Positions 24,353-32,927 are shown, counted from the first letter of the stretch. The stretch: DNA of 41,624 nucleotides from Actinomadura sp. 7K507 (GCF_004348425.1 NZ_SMKK01000066.1:1-41624), one strand, 5' to 3'. The notes: a model not told the origin generated them from the letters alone. A program made the numbers and translations.

Positions 24353-24634
24353 ATGTCAGCGGATCAGCGGCCGCATGCGGTGCGGTTCAGCCTCCTGGCT
24401 GATCTGTCATACAAGCTGGGGGAACGTCAGCAGTGCGCGTCCAGGCTCGTCCACCCGTCGCATGGTGAGGCCGTGTTGTGGGTTCCGGAGCGGGCATGGC
24501 CGCGCAGGTGGCTCGGGGTCGCGGCGGTCGACCATCGGGGACGGTGGCTCTACGCCTACGGCGGGCAGTGGTGCATGGCCGGGGACGTCGCGGAGACCGC
24601 CGCGCGGGTGGCGTGGGCGGTGCGGGCCCGATGA
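24353..24634 (+). CDS. Small hypothetical protein coupled to a SpoIIAB-like ATPase
   Basis: A 93-aa protein, ATG at 24353 with GGAGAAGGGG nearby. It overlaps the next gene as ATGA. The sequence has an aromatic-rich end (WLYAYGGQWCMAGDVAETAARVAWAV) and no membrane helix. Family not recognised. Small proteins of this kind often stand beside XRE/DUF397 and anti-sigma-like ATPase genes in streptomycetes; the arrangement suggests one regulatory module divergent from the XRE gene. Confidence 0.65.
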   Translation: MSADQRPHAVRFSLLADLSYKLGERQQCASRLVHPSHGEAVLWVPERAWPRRWLGVAAVDHRGRWLYAYGGQWCMAGDVAETAARVAWAVRAR

Positions 24635-25137
24635 AGCACTTGGGAACGTGCATCATCCCGTCCGCCCCGAGGAACGTGGTGAACGGGCGGCGGTGGCTGC
24701 TGGGGCGGCTCACGCCGCTGCTCGGGGCGGAACACAGCGCGTGCGAGGACAGCGTCCTGCTGCTCTCAGAAACGCTGACCAACTCGATCGTCCACGGCAA
24801 CGGGCACCTCGTGGAGGTGGACGCCTACGTGGACACGGCCAACATCCGCATCGAGGTCACCGACGAGGGCGGCGGCACCGTCCCGCATCACGTCGACGAT
24901 CCCCACGGCGAGCACGGGCGCGGCCTGCCCATCCTGTCGATGCTCGCCAAGTCGTGGGGGTTCGAGCAGCTGGACGACGGTCGGCTGCGCGTCTGGTTCG
25001 AGGTCCCGCACACCGCGCCCCCCGATACTCGCGCGACCGTGCCGGAGGATGCTCCGACCCCACCGCGTCCATGCGACGGCACCCACGAGGCCTCCGCTTT
25101 CGCGGCAAACACCTCCGCTCACTCCGACGATCGTTGA
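24631..25137 (+). CDS. SpoIIAB/RsbW-like ATP-binding regulator
   Basis: A 168-aa protein of the GHKL ATPase fold. The N-box is LLSETLTNSIVHG (Glu47, Asn51), the G1 box is TDEGGG (about 77-82), and the G2 box is HGRGLPILSML (about 95-105). The sequence continues with the usual strand FEQLDDGRLRVWFEV, then a disordered Pro/Thr/Asp tail of about 40 residues. Single-domain GHKL proteins of this type act as anti-sigma factors or serine kinases. The start is the ATG overlapping the previous stop. Its partner sigma or anti-anti-sigma factor is not in the window. Confidence 0.88.
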   Translation: MKHLGTCIIPSAPRNVVNGRRWLLGRLTPLLGAEHSACEDSVLLLSETLTNSIVHGNGHLVEVDAYVDTANIRIEVTDEGGGTVPHHVDDPHGEHGRGLPILSMLAKSWGFEQLDDGRLRVWFEVPHTAPPDTRATVPEDAPTPPRPCDGTHEASAFAANTSAHSDDR

Positions 25138-25219
25138 CCGCCTGCCCGCCACGGCCGATGAGTCAGTGGCGGGCACGGCGAGGACGGCGGCGCATCACCG
25201 CGCTGTACCGGCGGCATCG

Positions 25220-25957
25220 TCAATGGTCGTCGTCCCTGTAGTCGTACCGTTCGGCGAGTCGCTGGAGGTTCTGGTGAACCTCCCAGGCGGTGGCCGCGAC
25301 GGCCGCAATGCCCGGAGCCGGGCGGGTGGGCCGACGCGCGATGGGCATGTCCGGCGCGTAGCGCGTGACCGCTTGGGCCATGCTTGCCGCGTTCAGTCGC
25401 CAGCCCCGGATCTCTCGCTCCACCAGCGACGGCTCAGCGATCAGGCGGGAGATCCAAGGCATCAGGGCCGCCTCGTTGAACTCCCGCTCCAGCGCGGTGG
25501 GCGGCGGCATCTCCGGTGGCCTGGGCAAACGCTGCATCCGCTTATTGACGCCCGTGGCGTTGAGCTCGACGCCCACACAGCGGCGGCGGCCTTTGTGGCC
25601 GCCGCTGCGCACGATCCGGTCGAAGGTCACGATGCAGTCGATGTGCGACCAGGGGATCAGCTCTGGTAGGGCCTCTTTATCGTTGGGACCGAAGTAGACG
25701 CCGCGTGAGTCAACCGCGAACGACACCTCCTTGCGACGTACCGGCTTGATGATCAGAACGGCCGCAAGGGCGGTCACCGCGCTGAACGCCGCCAGCGCGT
25801 AGCCCGCGCCGGGCCCAGGATCCCGGATGGTCTGATACGCGAGGAACACGTCCACGGCGCCGAGGGCCACCAGGATCGGCAGATTGCTCCGCCAGCTCTG
25901 CCGGGCGATATAGGCATCGGGGTCGGTGGACTCGTAGCGGGTGTCGTCAGGTTTCAT
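25220..25957 (-). CDS. Two-helix membrane protein with cytoplasmic domain
   Basis: A 245-aa protein from the ATG at 25955-25957 (GGAAG upstream). A hydrophilic N-terminus is followed by two adjacent membrane helices (about 25-45 and 52-70). Then comes a domain with VSFAVDSRGVYFGP, PWSHIDCIVTFDRIV and CVGVELNA, reminiscent of bacterial PH-like domains, and a helical C-terminal part ending in YDYRDDDH. Function unknown. It is immediately downstream of the large polytopic membrane protein (minus strand), separated by 46 bases, so co-transcription is likely. Confidence 0.65.
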   Translation of the reverse strand: MKPDDTRYESTDPDAYIARQSWRSNLPILVALGAVDVFLAYQTIRDPGPGAGYALAAFSAVTALAAVLIIKPVRRKEVSFAVDSRGVYFGPNDKEALPELIPWSHIDCIVTFDRIVRSGGHKGRRRCVGVELNATGVNKRMQRLPRPPEMPPPTALEREFNEAALMPWISRLIAEPSLVEREIRGWRLNAASMAQAVTRYAPDMPIARRPTRPAPGIAAVAATAWEVHQNLQRLAERYDYRDDDH

Positions 25958-26003
25958 GAGCAGCACTTCCAAGCCGGCCGCATGGGCGGCAACACCGGGC
26001 TGG

Positions 26004-27386
26004 TCAGTCTGGTGCGGGACGTGTCCGCCAGTGGTCCAGGGCGACGAGGGCGAGGCCCGCCAGGAGGAGCAGGACGGTGTAGAGCCAGAGGTGGCCGGGT
26101 TCTCGGAACAGTTCGGCGTTCGGTCCGCGTCTGCCCGTGCCCTGCCAGTCGGCGAGCAGGCCGCAGGCACCGATCACCGTCGCGAACATCAACGGGCCCA
26201 GGACGGCCGGGGAAAGACCGTCCTGGGTCAGCCAGACGCCAAGTGACGCGATCGCGACAGTGACGGTGGCGGCGAGGAGGGCGAGCATGAGGACCGCCAT
26301 GCCGTCCGGACGGATCAGCATGGTCACGGCGAGCGTTAGGGCGCAGGCGGCGCATCCGGCGAGGGCGGCCCAGCGCCGCCAGGACGGGAACGCGGCTGCG
26401 GCCCCCGCCACCACGCCGAACCCCACCAGGAACCACATGCGGACGAAGCTCGAATGCTCAGCCTGGATCAGCGCGCTCGCCGGGCCGGAGACCCCGACGA
26501 CAACCGCCGACGCGACAACGACGCCAACCGCCGCGCGGATACCGGCCAGCGCCGCTGCCACCAGGCCCGCGCCCAGCAGCAGCCAGCACGCGGCGACCCC
26601 GAACCCGCCCTTGACCGTCTCCATGGCGGCGGCCGGGACGAACGCCAGGGCAGCCACCGCGCCCGCGATCACCGTGCGGACGCCCATCCCGGGCTCGGCA
26701 TCCGAAGGCGCGGCCAGCTCAGGCCGTCTGTCATAGCGGTAGTGCAAGCCCAGCGCCAGGAGCGCCCCGCCGATCGCGGTCGCCAGGAACGCGAAGTGAA
26801 GCAGGACCTGAACGGCCTCCGCGAAGTCCACCGGGTAACCGCCAGGCTCCGCGATCCCGGCGTGCGCGATCCACACGTCAGTGGACGCGCCGAAGACCTG
26901 GATGCCCACTCCGGTCCCGATCAGCACCGCGCCCGCACCCGGCGCGCCGATGTGAACGAGCCGGACCCCGGCGGCCAGCGTCCCCAGCAGCACGAGCTGC
27001 GCCCCGGCAGTGACCGACCCGAAGTAGAACCAGGCCGCATCACCGAACAAGGCGTTCCTGGCCACGACGTACACGATCTCGGTGGGGATCGTCAGGACCA
27101 CGCCCGCGGCCAGAAGCCACGGCCAACTCCGCCGCACCGACCACCACAGCGCCGCGAACCCGGCCACCATCACCACCGCGACCACGGCCGCCTGCCCAGT
27201 CGACACCACGCCAGGGTTGATACGCAGCATGTCCGCGAACCCGGCCGCACGCCCGACATCACCCCGAGGCCCCGCCGAATTGGCCACGGCCCCCAGCGTC
27301 CCGACCGCACACAGCAGGACCGCCCCGATCACCCACGGACGGCTTGGCTCAAACGACTTACTCGTCAGCGATGCCGTGGACTCCAC
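26004..27386 (-). CDS. Large polytopic membrane protein, paralogue of 18912-20321
   Basis: A 460-aa protein with about twelve membrane helices. Starts MESTASLTSKSFEPSRPWV, matching the paralogue from PSRPWVIG onward. Shared blocks: SVTAGAQLVLLGTL, VFGASTDVWI, FVPAAAM, PSWRRWAALAGC, IRPDGMAVLMLALLAA, REPGHLWLYTVLLLL. Differences concentrate in loops between the helices. No catalytic or transporter motif is recognised. The paralogue pair brackets the tandem and XRE genes, in the same orientation. The 250 bases upstream contain no supported gene. Confidence 0.7.
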   Translation of the reverse strand: MESTASLTSKSFEPSRPWVIGAVLLCAVGTLGAVANSAGPRGDVGRAAGFADMLRINPGVVSTGQAAVVAVVMVAGFAALWWSVRRSWPWLLAAGVVLTIPTEIVYVVARNALFGDAAWFYFGSVTAGAQLVLLGTLAAGVRLVHIGAPGAGAVLIGTGVGIQVFGASTDVWIAHAGIAEPGGYPVDFAEAVQVLLHFAFLATAIGGALLALGLHYRYDRRPELAAPSDAEPGMGVRTVIAGAVAALAFVPAAAMETVKGGFGVAACWLLLGAGLVAAALAGIRAAVGVVVASAVVVGVSGPASALIQAEHSSFVRMWFLVGFGVVAGAAAAFPSWRRWAALAGCAACALTLAVTMLIRPDGMAVLMLALLAATVTVAIASLGVWLTQDGLSPAVLGPLMFATVIGACGLLADWQGTGRRGPNAELFREPGHLWLYTVLLLLAGLALVALDHWRTRPAPD

Positions 27387-27593
27387 ACTGCCCTCCAGCG
27401 CTCGTGGCGGCAGAACTGTGAGCGGGCGTCAGGGCCTCGTGATCCTCTGCCCGGGTGCTACTTGAAAGGTTCGCAAATGCCGGGCGTCGGCTCACCGACC
27501 TTGACCACTGTTGGCCCGCAGCCGCTCGCGGCCGCCACCTCCGAACTGCCGCCGGAAAGCGTGAGCTCGGCGAACCCGTTGCTGTAGGAGGCA

Positions 27594-27635
27594 TTGACGG
27601 CGCCCGGTGCGCCTCCCGGCCCCCACTACCGTCAA
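27594..27635 (-). terminator. Imperfect hairpin after the secreted-protein gene
   Basis: Outer arms TTGACGG (27594-27600) and CCGTCAA (27629-27635) enclose a further GGCGC/GCGCC pair. It lies directly after the stop at 27638. The stretch 27387-27593 upstream of the large membrane-protein gene holds no supported gene. Confidence 0.45.
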
Positions 27636-27637
27636 AG

Positions 27638-28444
27638 TCAGGGAAGGTTTCTGTAGGCCAGCAGAGCGATGTAGTGATCGAGGATCACGGTGTTCGTGCC
27701 GGGTGGGGACGGCAGACCGGCCGTTGAGTTCACGAGGTGGTCGATGTTCTCACCGAACTGCTCGCAGCCTTGCGCGACAGGAGCGGGGAAAGCGTTGTCC
27801 ACGTGGGTCGCCGACATGATGTTCACCTTCCCATCGGTTCCCGCTTGCGTGAACGGGACGCCCGTGATGGGGGTGTTCGGCGGGGGCGGGTTCGTGGTCC
27901 CCGTCGTCATGCTCAGCGGAATCGGATCCTCGTCGCTCCCGATCACACAGGAACCGCCGAGTCCCGCCCCACTCAGGCGGATTTTCAGACCTATTGTCAT
28001 GTTCGGATAGTTGATCGTGAATCCGCCCGCATACTCGGGAGTCGCGAAAACCGTCCTGCCCGGTGGGAGGCCGATGGCCTCCGAAGGCAGCGCTACCTTC
28101 TTCGTGTGCAGCGGTCCCGCCAGGAGTCGCCACTCCCCGGTCTGAAGATTGAACACCTCGGCATAGGTGAACCTGATCGGGTCAGTGATCTCGTGACTGA
28201 GCCGGCCGATCTCTATCCGGCCGCCCGCCACAACCTGGTTGTAGCATATTGAGCCGAGCTCCCCGAATCCCTCCGGGAGGGCAGGACAGTCGGAGAAATC
28301 GAAGTCAGGTAGGTCGGCTTCAGCGGGAGCCACCGGAGCGGTACGGACTTGGGCGGAGGAGGTTCCGGCCAAAAACATTCCAGTCGCCGTAAGCGAACAT
28401 GCCGCGCCGACGGCAATCCTCGTGAGCATCCATGCCCAGTTCAT
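27638..28444 (-). CDS. Secreted protein, paralogue of 28524-29324
   Basis: A 268-aa protein from the ATG at 28442-28444, with GGAGGAG at the right distance. It has a signal peptide to about residue 32 (MFLAGTSSAQV). Mature-protein landmarks shared with the paralogue: DFDFSDCPALPEGF near the N-terminus; SHEITDPIRFTYAEVFN; LKIRLSGAGLGGSCVIG; SMTTGTTNPPPPNTPITG; HVDNAFPAPVAQGCEQF; LPSPPGTNTVILDHYIAL at the end. Four cysteines may form two disulfides. The fold looks beta-rich. Family not recognised. The paralogue lies 80 bases upstream with a terminator between. Confidence 0.72.
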   Translation of the reverse strand: MNWAWMLTRIAVGAACSLTATGMFLAGTSSAQVRTAPVAPAEADLPDFDFSDCPALPEGFGELGSICYNQVVAGGRIEIGRLSHEITDPIRFTYAEVFNLQTGEWRLLAGPLHTKKVALPSEAIGLPPGRTVFATPEYAGGFTINYPNMTIGLKIRLSGAGLGGSCVIGSDEDPIPLSMTTGTTNPPPPNTPITGVPFTQAGTDGKVNIMSATHVDNAFPAPVAQGCEQFGENIDHLVNSTAGLPSPPGTNTVILDHYIALLAYRNLP

Positions 28445-28474
28445 GGGCCTCTCCTCCATTCCGGGAGTGGGGAC

Positions 28475-28503
28475 CGTGCCCGCGGGATCACCGCGGGCAC
28501 GGA
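28475..28503 (-). terminator. Strong hairpin between the paired secreted-protein genes
   Basis: CCGTGCCCGCGG, loop GATCA, CCGCGGGCACGG: perfect twelve-base stem, about 20 bases after the stop of the upstream gene (28524). No T-tract. Confidence 0.75.
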
Positions 28504-28523
28504 TCGGTGGGGCGTGCTCAGGG

Positions 28524-29324
28524 TCAGAGCTCGGAGTAGGACTTCGAGACGATGTACTCGTTCTGGATCATGGTGTTCTCGCCGGCCGGCGAGGGGAATC
28601 CGCCGACCTGGTTGACGAGCCAGTCGGCGATGCCGCCGCCGAACACGCAACCCTTGGCGCCGGGCACCGAGAACGCGTTACCGACGTGCTGGGCCTGCAG
28701 CACCTCGGGCAGCGGGTCGGACCGCTTGATCGAGACGCCCTCACCGGTGATCGGGGTGTTGGGGGCGGGCGGGTCGGTGGTGCCGGTGGTCAGGTTCAGC
28801 ATGATCGGGTTGCTGTTGGTGCCGACCGTGCAATTGCTCCCGAGGAACGGGTTGATGAGCCGGATCTTCACACCCATGTTGATGTCGAAGTCGTTGGTGC
28901 CCGGAACCTCGAACGAACCCGCGTACTCCACCTTCGCATACACAGCGCTCAGGAGCGGGTCACCGAAGAGACCGGGCTGGACGAGCATCTCCGGCGCCTC
29001 GAGCCCTCCGAAGATGGTCTCGATTTCGAAGGTGTCGGCGTTGTAGGCGTTGGCGTACGTGAGCCTGATCGGCTCCTCGATCGTCTGATCGAAGTTGCCG
29101 ACCTGGAAGGAACCGCTGGTGACGACGGCCACCTGACACCGAGAGTAGAACGGGCTCGCGCCCTCGGGAAGCGGCGGGCAGTCGGAGAAGTCGAAGCTCG
29201 CCGGGATCGGGTCCGGGTTGTCCGCCGCAGCAGGCGACGCCATACCGAACGCGAGCAGCGCAGCGGCGGCCACAGCAGGAAACGCCAGCCGCGAACTGCG
29301 TCTCCAGAAACTAGTGAACTTCAC
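28524..29324 (-). CDS. Secreted protein, paralogue of 27638-28444
   Basis: A 266-aa protein from the GTG at 29322-29324, with AAAGGA seven bases upstream. A longer open frame exists upstream but has no signal or similarity. Twin basic residues (WRRSSR) and a hydrophobic stretch end in ASPAAA, a good signal peptide. The mature part starts with the same SFDFSDCPPLPEGA block as its paralogue and shares TTGTTDPPAPNTPITG and NAFSVPGAKGC. I see no catalytic motif. A surface or wall-bound role is plausible because the neighbours are also exported, but it is not shown. Confidence 0.74.
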   Translation of the reverse strand: MKFTSFWRRSSRLAFPAVAAAALLAFGMASPAAADNPDPIPASFDFSDCPPLPEGASPFYSRCQVAVVTSGSFQVGNFDQTIEEPIRLTYANAYNADTFEIETIFGGLEAPEMLVQPGLFGDPLLSAVYAKVEYAGSFEVPGTNDFDINMGVKIRLINPFLGSNCTVGTNSNPIMLNLTTGTTDPPAPNTPITGEGVSIKRSDPLPEVLQAQHVGNAFSVPGAKGCVFGGGIADWLVNQVGGFPSPAGENTMIQNEYIVSKSYSEL

Positions 29325-29907
29325 CAGTCCATCCTTTCTGTACCGGGAGAAATGGACACACAGCGCCGGACGGCCACAGCGTGATCCCGGCCGGCGCGGA
29401 ACCGTGAAGCGGATCATCGACGAGTTGATCCCTCGGTTCCCAACCGAAGAGTAATACCGAAACAATGGCGATTCAATACATCATAATGCGCAAATATGAA
29501 GATCTTTTCATCTTGTGAGCGAATGCCAGAAACACCCTTCGCCGAGCGGCCTATTTTATCACCTAACGCATATCGCCCGGAAGCGCCCGGCCCGTTCGGA
29601 GGAGTGGGGTAAGGCCAGGCTGTGATGGCCACAACTAACTTAGTCGTTTCGTCGTCGAGTGACCTGGAGCGCAGGGATGGGAACCTGCCGGTTGGCGAAA
29701 GGCGGCGGGGCCGCGCGACCCGATGCTCGGGCAGGCCCGATCCGTTCTGCCTTGCCCTGCTGCGCCCGCGGCGCCCCGGGAAATCTTTCCCCGATCCTGC
29801 AATGTCAGCATGTGAGGCACCGCCCCCACGGCAACTCCCCCGACGATCAACTCGCCGAGTGTGGCCACACCACCGCAAGTGTGGCCACACCACCGCAGGA
29901 TCCGTTG
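29325..29907. other. Intergenic region upstream of the secreted-protein gene
   Basis: About 580 bases, with an AT-rich part around 29450-29580 (for example ATTCAATACATCATAATGCGC near 29470) and no credible gene. A weak palindrome-like TGTGATGGCCACA (29621-29633) resembles the two perfect palindromes at 29859-29890. It probably contains the promoter of the 28524-29324 gene. Confidence 0.4.
29858..29897. repeat. Two 20-bp direct repeats, each with a perfect 12-bp palindrome
   Basis: AGTGTGGCCACACCACCGCA occurs twice in direct succession (29858-29877 and 29878-29897). Each unit contains the perfect palindrome GTGTGGCCACAC, so the two centres are 20 bases apart, about two turns of the helix. The pair starts 11 bases after the stop of the large exported protein, upstream of the next secreted-protein gene. 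Confidence 0.75.
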
Positions 29908-32025
29908 CTACGACCCAACTGAGGGCAGGATCTGCTGCTCCGGATGGAAGGCGAACCTGGCCGTAGGTGCAGTGAGGTCATCACTGAAGTTCGTGAACCC
30001 CGGAATCCTGCAGGTTGACTTCAGCGAAGGCTTCACTTCGGCATTCCCGACGAAGGCACCGTTGTCGTAGGTCCCAATAAACCGGCCAGGGCGCTCATCT
30101 ACGATTCGCGAATCCAAAAAACTTTGCTGAACAGCCTCGGCTATTCGTAGCTCACATGTCTCGTCGTCGGCGAGCTCCACGAGCGCTTTGAGCGTCACCC
30201 CGTTGATCAACATCTGCCACTGACCGGCCAGCGACATGGACATAGTGATCCACACCGATCCCTCATCAGCAACCTCGCCCTGTACCTGATGGACGAAGCC
30301 GTTCGACGTCTTCACGGTGCAGCCGTCGAGGGACATTTCACCCTTGCCCAGCCTGAAACGCGACTGCCAGTGTCCACGGTCCATGTGAAACCGCATGTTC
30401 GCTGAATCGCACCTGAACTCCGCGCCGTTCTGGCCCCTGAGGACGAAAGAATCCGCGACTGCCGTGAAATCTCCGCCCGGTTTCACAGTAAAGGTCTGAG
30501 GATCTTTGGCCTCACCGTTCACACAGTTGGCGTCGCCGACAACATTACACCACATTCCTGCTTCCAGGTTTGCGTAATTCCCCGTCCCGGAAACGCTAGC
30601 GGTAAGGATCGGACTCAGGTCTTCGGAAACTCCACAACCGGAGAAGGCAGGAATTGTGACGTCTTCGGCGATCACCGTCTGACCCTGAGTGTAGTCTACC
30701 GACCCAGTTTCTAGAGTCCCCGTGAATCCATGCCCATAAAGCAAAGTCGGACTGGTCGTGCATTTATCGCCGAGTTCAAGAGGGATTCCATTGACCTCGG
30801 CCTGGTCCGCCTCGAGCCGAACATAAGCACTAGCACGGATTTCTTGTCTTTCGACAGTCGGATCCGATAGCTTCAGGGAATCATCCAGCCGCTGGACCAC
30901 TCGTAGGTTGCCGGTAATCGGGTCAGTTTTTCCGCCCCCCGGAGTACCGACTTGAACGGCTTTTGCCACTGCGCGTGTCGGCATGAAGCCGAAACCCAGC
31001 ACCGTGGCTGGATTCGGGTGGGTTCGGTTGACGAAATATCCGCGATGCTCCGTGTAGTTCGGCCCGAAAAAGAAATCGCCAGAAAGGGTCCGGACGGGCG
31101 CCCGAACATTGTTCTCAAGTGCGACCGGAACAGCGTTACCGGCCTTCTTAAGATTGAAGAATCCAGTGGTTTTGATGCAGTACATCACACCAGGCGCGGA
31201 CTGGTCGTATGGCACGTCCGGGGTTGGTGGCGAGTCATAGATCTGATACAACTTAGGATCGTCGCTGATGGCGTACCGCGGATCCTCCCCCTGACCAGGC
31301 ATTATTTGGCAAAATCCGTCCTGCGAGGGGGCGGCCTGACGGGGTGATGCGTTCGATGTGCTGGGGACCGCAACCTCGTTCCCCCGTTTCACCCGTACGG
31401 TCCCGAACACCGACTTCTTCTCCGCCACACAATGCAGCGCCAGCTCCGCCGCATCCTTCACCGTCGCCGCGTCGCCCGGCACCAGCGACAGGTCCATTTC
31501 CCCGGCAGCCCAGGAGATCCCACCCGGCGATCCGGGGACCACCGGCGGCGCCACCCCGCTACCGGTCAGGTGCACAGCTCCGTTACCACGCGGCGGCGTG
31601 GCCGCCAGAGCGAAGGCCGGCCACCCGCCGCGCCGATCGCGCCCGGGCTCGCGCACGTCGACCTGCACCTCCGCGACCCCTCTGAGCGCGGGGGGAGGCG
31701 AGGACGACGGCGTGACACCGGTCACCGGTGGTGTCGATGCCCTGCTCGGAGAAGTCACCGAAACCTCCTTCACCAGCTCGGGAGGGAGACCGACCTCGAT
31801 CCTGATGGTGCCCAGCTGGATCGGTTGGCCGACGGTTCCGGACGATGGGACGCTCGTTTCAATCCGCAGCGACACATCGTGTGTTCCGGCTTTACCAGTA
31901 CATACGAGCCCTATGTTCGCACCGATGTCCGCCATCGCCGACGGAATGGCGACCAACGTGCCGCCGCCCACCGCAAGGGCCGCGACCGCCCCGATCCGCG
32001 CGACAATTCTGAACACCTGTCGCAT
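29908..32025 (-). CDS. Large exported protein, DUF6801-like N-terminus
   Basis: A 705-aa protein from the ATG at 32023-32025 (AAGGA eight bases upstream). It has a signal peptide to about residue 32 (IPSAMAD). Residues about 33-210 resemble the DUF6801 type of actinobacterial secreted proteins (LVCTGKAGTHDVSLRIETSVP, GTVGQPIQLGTIRIEVGLPPELV, MDLSLVPGDAATV). The middle and C-terminal parts are beta-rich with scattered cysteines (GFCQIMPG, MYCIKTTG, CTTSPTLL, FSGCGV, MWCNVVG, CRIPGFTNFSDD) and no membrane anchor. Function is unknown. The DUF6801 link is by pattern memory and is moderately sure. The gene is less GC-rich than the mce operons. Confidence 0.65.
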   Translation of the reverse strand: MRQVFRIVARIGAVAALAVGGGTLVAIPSAMADIGANIGLVCTGKAGTHDVSLRIETSVPSSGTVGQPIQLGTIRIEVGLPPELVKEVSVTSPSRASTPPVTGVTPSSSPPPALRGVAEVQVDVREPGRDRRGGWPAFALAATPPRGNGAVHLTGSGVAPPVVPGSPGGISWAAGEMDLSLVPGDAATVKDAAELALHCVAEKKSVFGTVRVKRGNEVAVPSTSNASPRQAAPSQDGFCQIMPGQGEDPRYAISDDPKLYQIYDSPPTPDVPYDQSAPGVMYCIKTTGFFNLKKAGNAVPVALENNVRAPVRTLSGDFFFGPNYTEHRGYFVNRTHPNPATVLGFGFMPTRAVAKAVQVGTPGGGKTDPITGNLRVVQRLDDSLKLSDPTVERQEIRASAYVRLEADQAEVNGIPLELGDKCTTSPTLLYGHGFTGTLETGSVDYTQGQTVIAEDVTIPAFSGCGVSEDLSPILTASVSGTGNYANLEAGMWCNVVGDANCVNGEAKDPQTFTVKPGGDFTAVADSFVLRGQNGAEFRCDSANMRFHMDRGHWQSRFRLGKGEMSLDGCTVKTSNGFVHQVQGEVADEGSVWITMSMSLAGQWQMLINGVTLKALVELADDETCELRIAEAVQQSFLDSRIVDERPGRFIGTYDNGAFVGNAEVKPSLKSTCRIPGFTNFSDDLTAPTARFAFHPEQQILPSVGS

Positions 32026-32088
32026 CTCACATCCTTGATCTATAGGTAACGAACCCGGGTGCAGCTAGGTCAGGGCTGTAGCCTCACC

Positions 32089-32841
32089 TCATGGGACTTC
32101 GTAGGCGTGAATGACCGGCCCCTCCTGATGGGTGGCGTTGTCCCCACGAACCTCAACCGAGCCACTCAGAACGAATTTGTCGCCAAGTTGGATCAAACTG
32201 GTGGGGCACGACCCCCTCTGGCTGATTTGGGTCACACGGAGGTTGCTGTCGGTTCTCGTGTGCAACAGTGCGAGCATGCCCGTATCTCCAGAACCCGCCG
32301 CGGGGCTGGTGTACGTACCGTCGATGTATCCGTTCAGGCCGCCGGCACCCGGGCCTCCGAGTATGGCGTTGCACCCGATGCTGGGGATGTCCAGCTTGAT
32401 CTTGACGCCCGTCAGCCTGCCTTCTGTCACCCCCGAGGCGTCGGTCACACCTACGGCGTCGAATCTCCAAGGTAGGTTCAGAACCGTCACGACGATCCGG
32501 CCGAGGTTGGGGGCAAAGGTGCACGGGTTGTTGAATTTCACACTTGTCAACGAGGCGAGGCCGGTCGCGTCCTGGTCGTCCTCGACCCGTACAGTGCCGG
32601 CGGCCCACAAGGCGGGCCCATTGGAGTCGGGCTGACAAGAGAAAGCCGACGGACGATTCAGGTTGAGGCTTCCGACGTTACCGACACTGTTTCCGGTGAC
32701 GGGTTCGGTGGAGGGCACGGTTACGCCGGCGAGCGTGACGTCGACTTCGAGCGTCCCCGCCGAGGCAGGGACGGCGGTCAACGCAGTGGCAAGGGCCGCG
32801 GTCAAAGCGATCCACGCGACTCGTCCGAGCACTTGGAGCAT
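32089..32841 (-). CDS. Exported protein, paralogue of 32928-33647
   Basis: A 250-aa protein from the ATG at 32839-32841. It has a signal peptide ending in VPASAG. The mature part is parallel to the next gene: VDVTLAGVTVP, GNVGSLNLNRPSAFSCQPDSNG, AAGTVRVEDDQD, SVKFNNPC, PSIGCNAIL, GTYTSPAAGSGDTGMLAL, CPTSLIQLGDKFVLSGSVEV. Cysteines are conserved in both. It probably folds as a beta-sandwich; no named family recognised. A 24-base leader, 20 of 24 identical, also precedes the start of the large exported protein downstream. Confidence 0.74.
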   Translation of the reverse strand: MLQVLGRVAWIALTAALATALTAVPASAGTLEVDVTLAGVTVPSTEPVTGNSVGNVGSLNLNRPSAFSCQPDSNGPALWAAGTVRVEDDQDATGLASLTSVKFNNPCTFAPNLGRIVVTVLNLPWRFDAVGVTDASGVTEGRLTGVKIKLDIPSIGCNAILGGPGAGGLNGYIDGTYTSPAAGSGDTGMLALLHTRTDSNLRVTQISQRGSCPTSLIQLGDKFVLSGSVEVRGDNATHQEGPVIHAYEVP

Positions 32842-32866
32842 TTCATATCCATGATCTATGGGGAAC

Positions 32867-32895
32867 CGCACCCGGGCGGCGAGCGCCCGGGTGCG
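32867..32895 (-). terminator. Strong hairpin between paralogous exported-protein genes
   Basis: CGCACCCGGGCG, loop GCGAG, CGCCCGGGTGCG: perfect twelve-base stem, about 33 bases after the stop at 32928. It lies before the start of the downstream gene (32841), so the two may be separate transcripts or attenuated. Confidence 0.7.
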
Positions 32896-32927
32896 GGTTG
32901 AGTCAGGGCTGTGCCCTCACGCCACGG

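Noticed and set aside
27482..27587. Short plus-strand frame of 36 codons after the large membrane protein start
   Set aside because: No ribosome site and no similarity to anything else; the region looks like a divergent leader.
29414..29893. 159-codon minus-strand frame over the palindrome pair
   Set aside because: No ribosome site, no recognisable domain, and it overlaps an AT-rich intergenic stretch and the upstream end of the secreted-protein frame.
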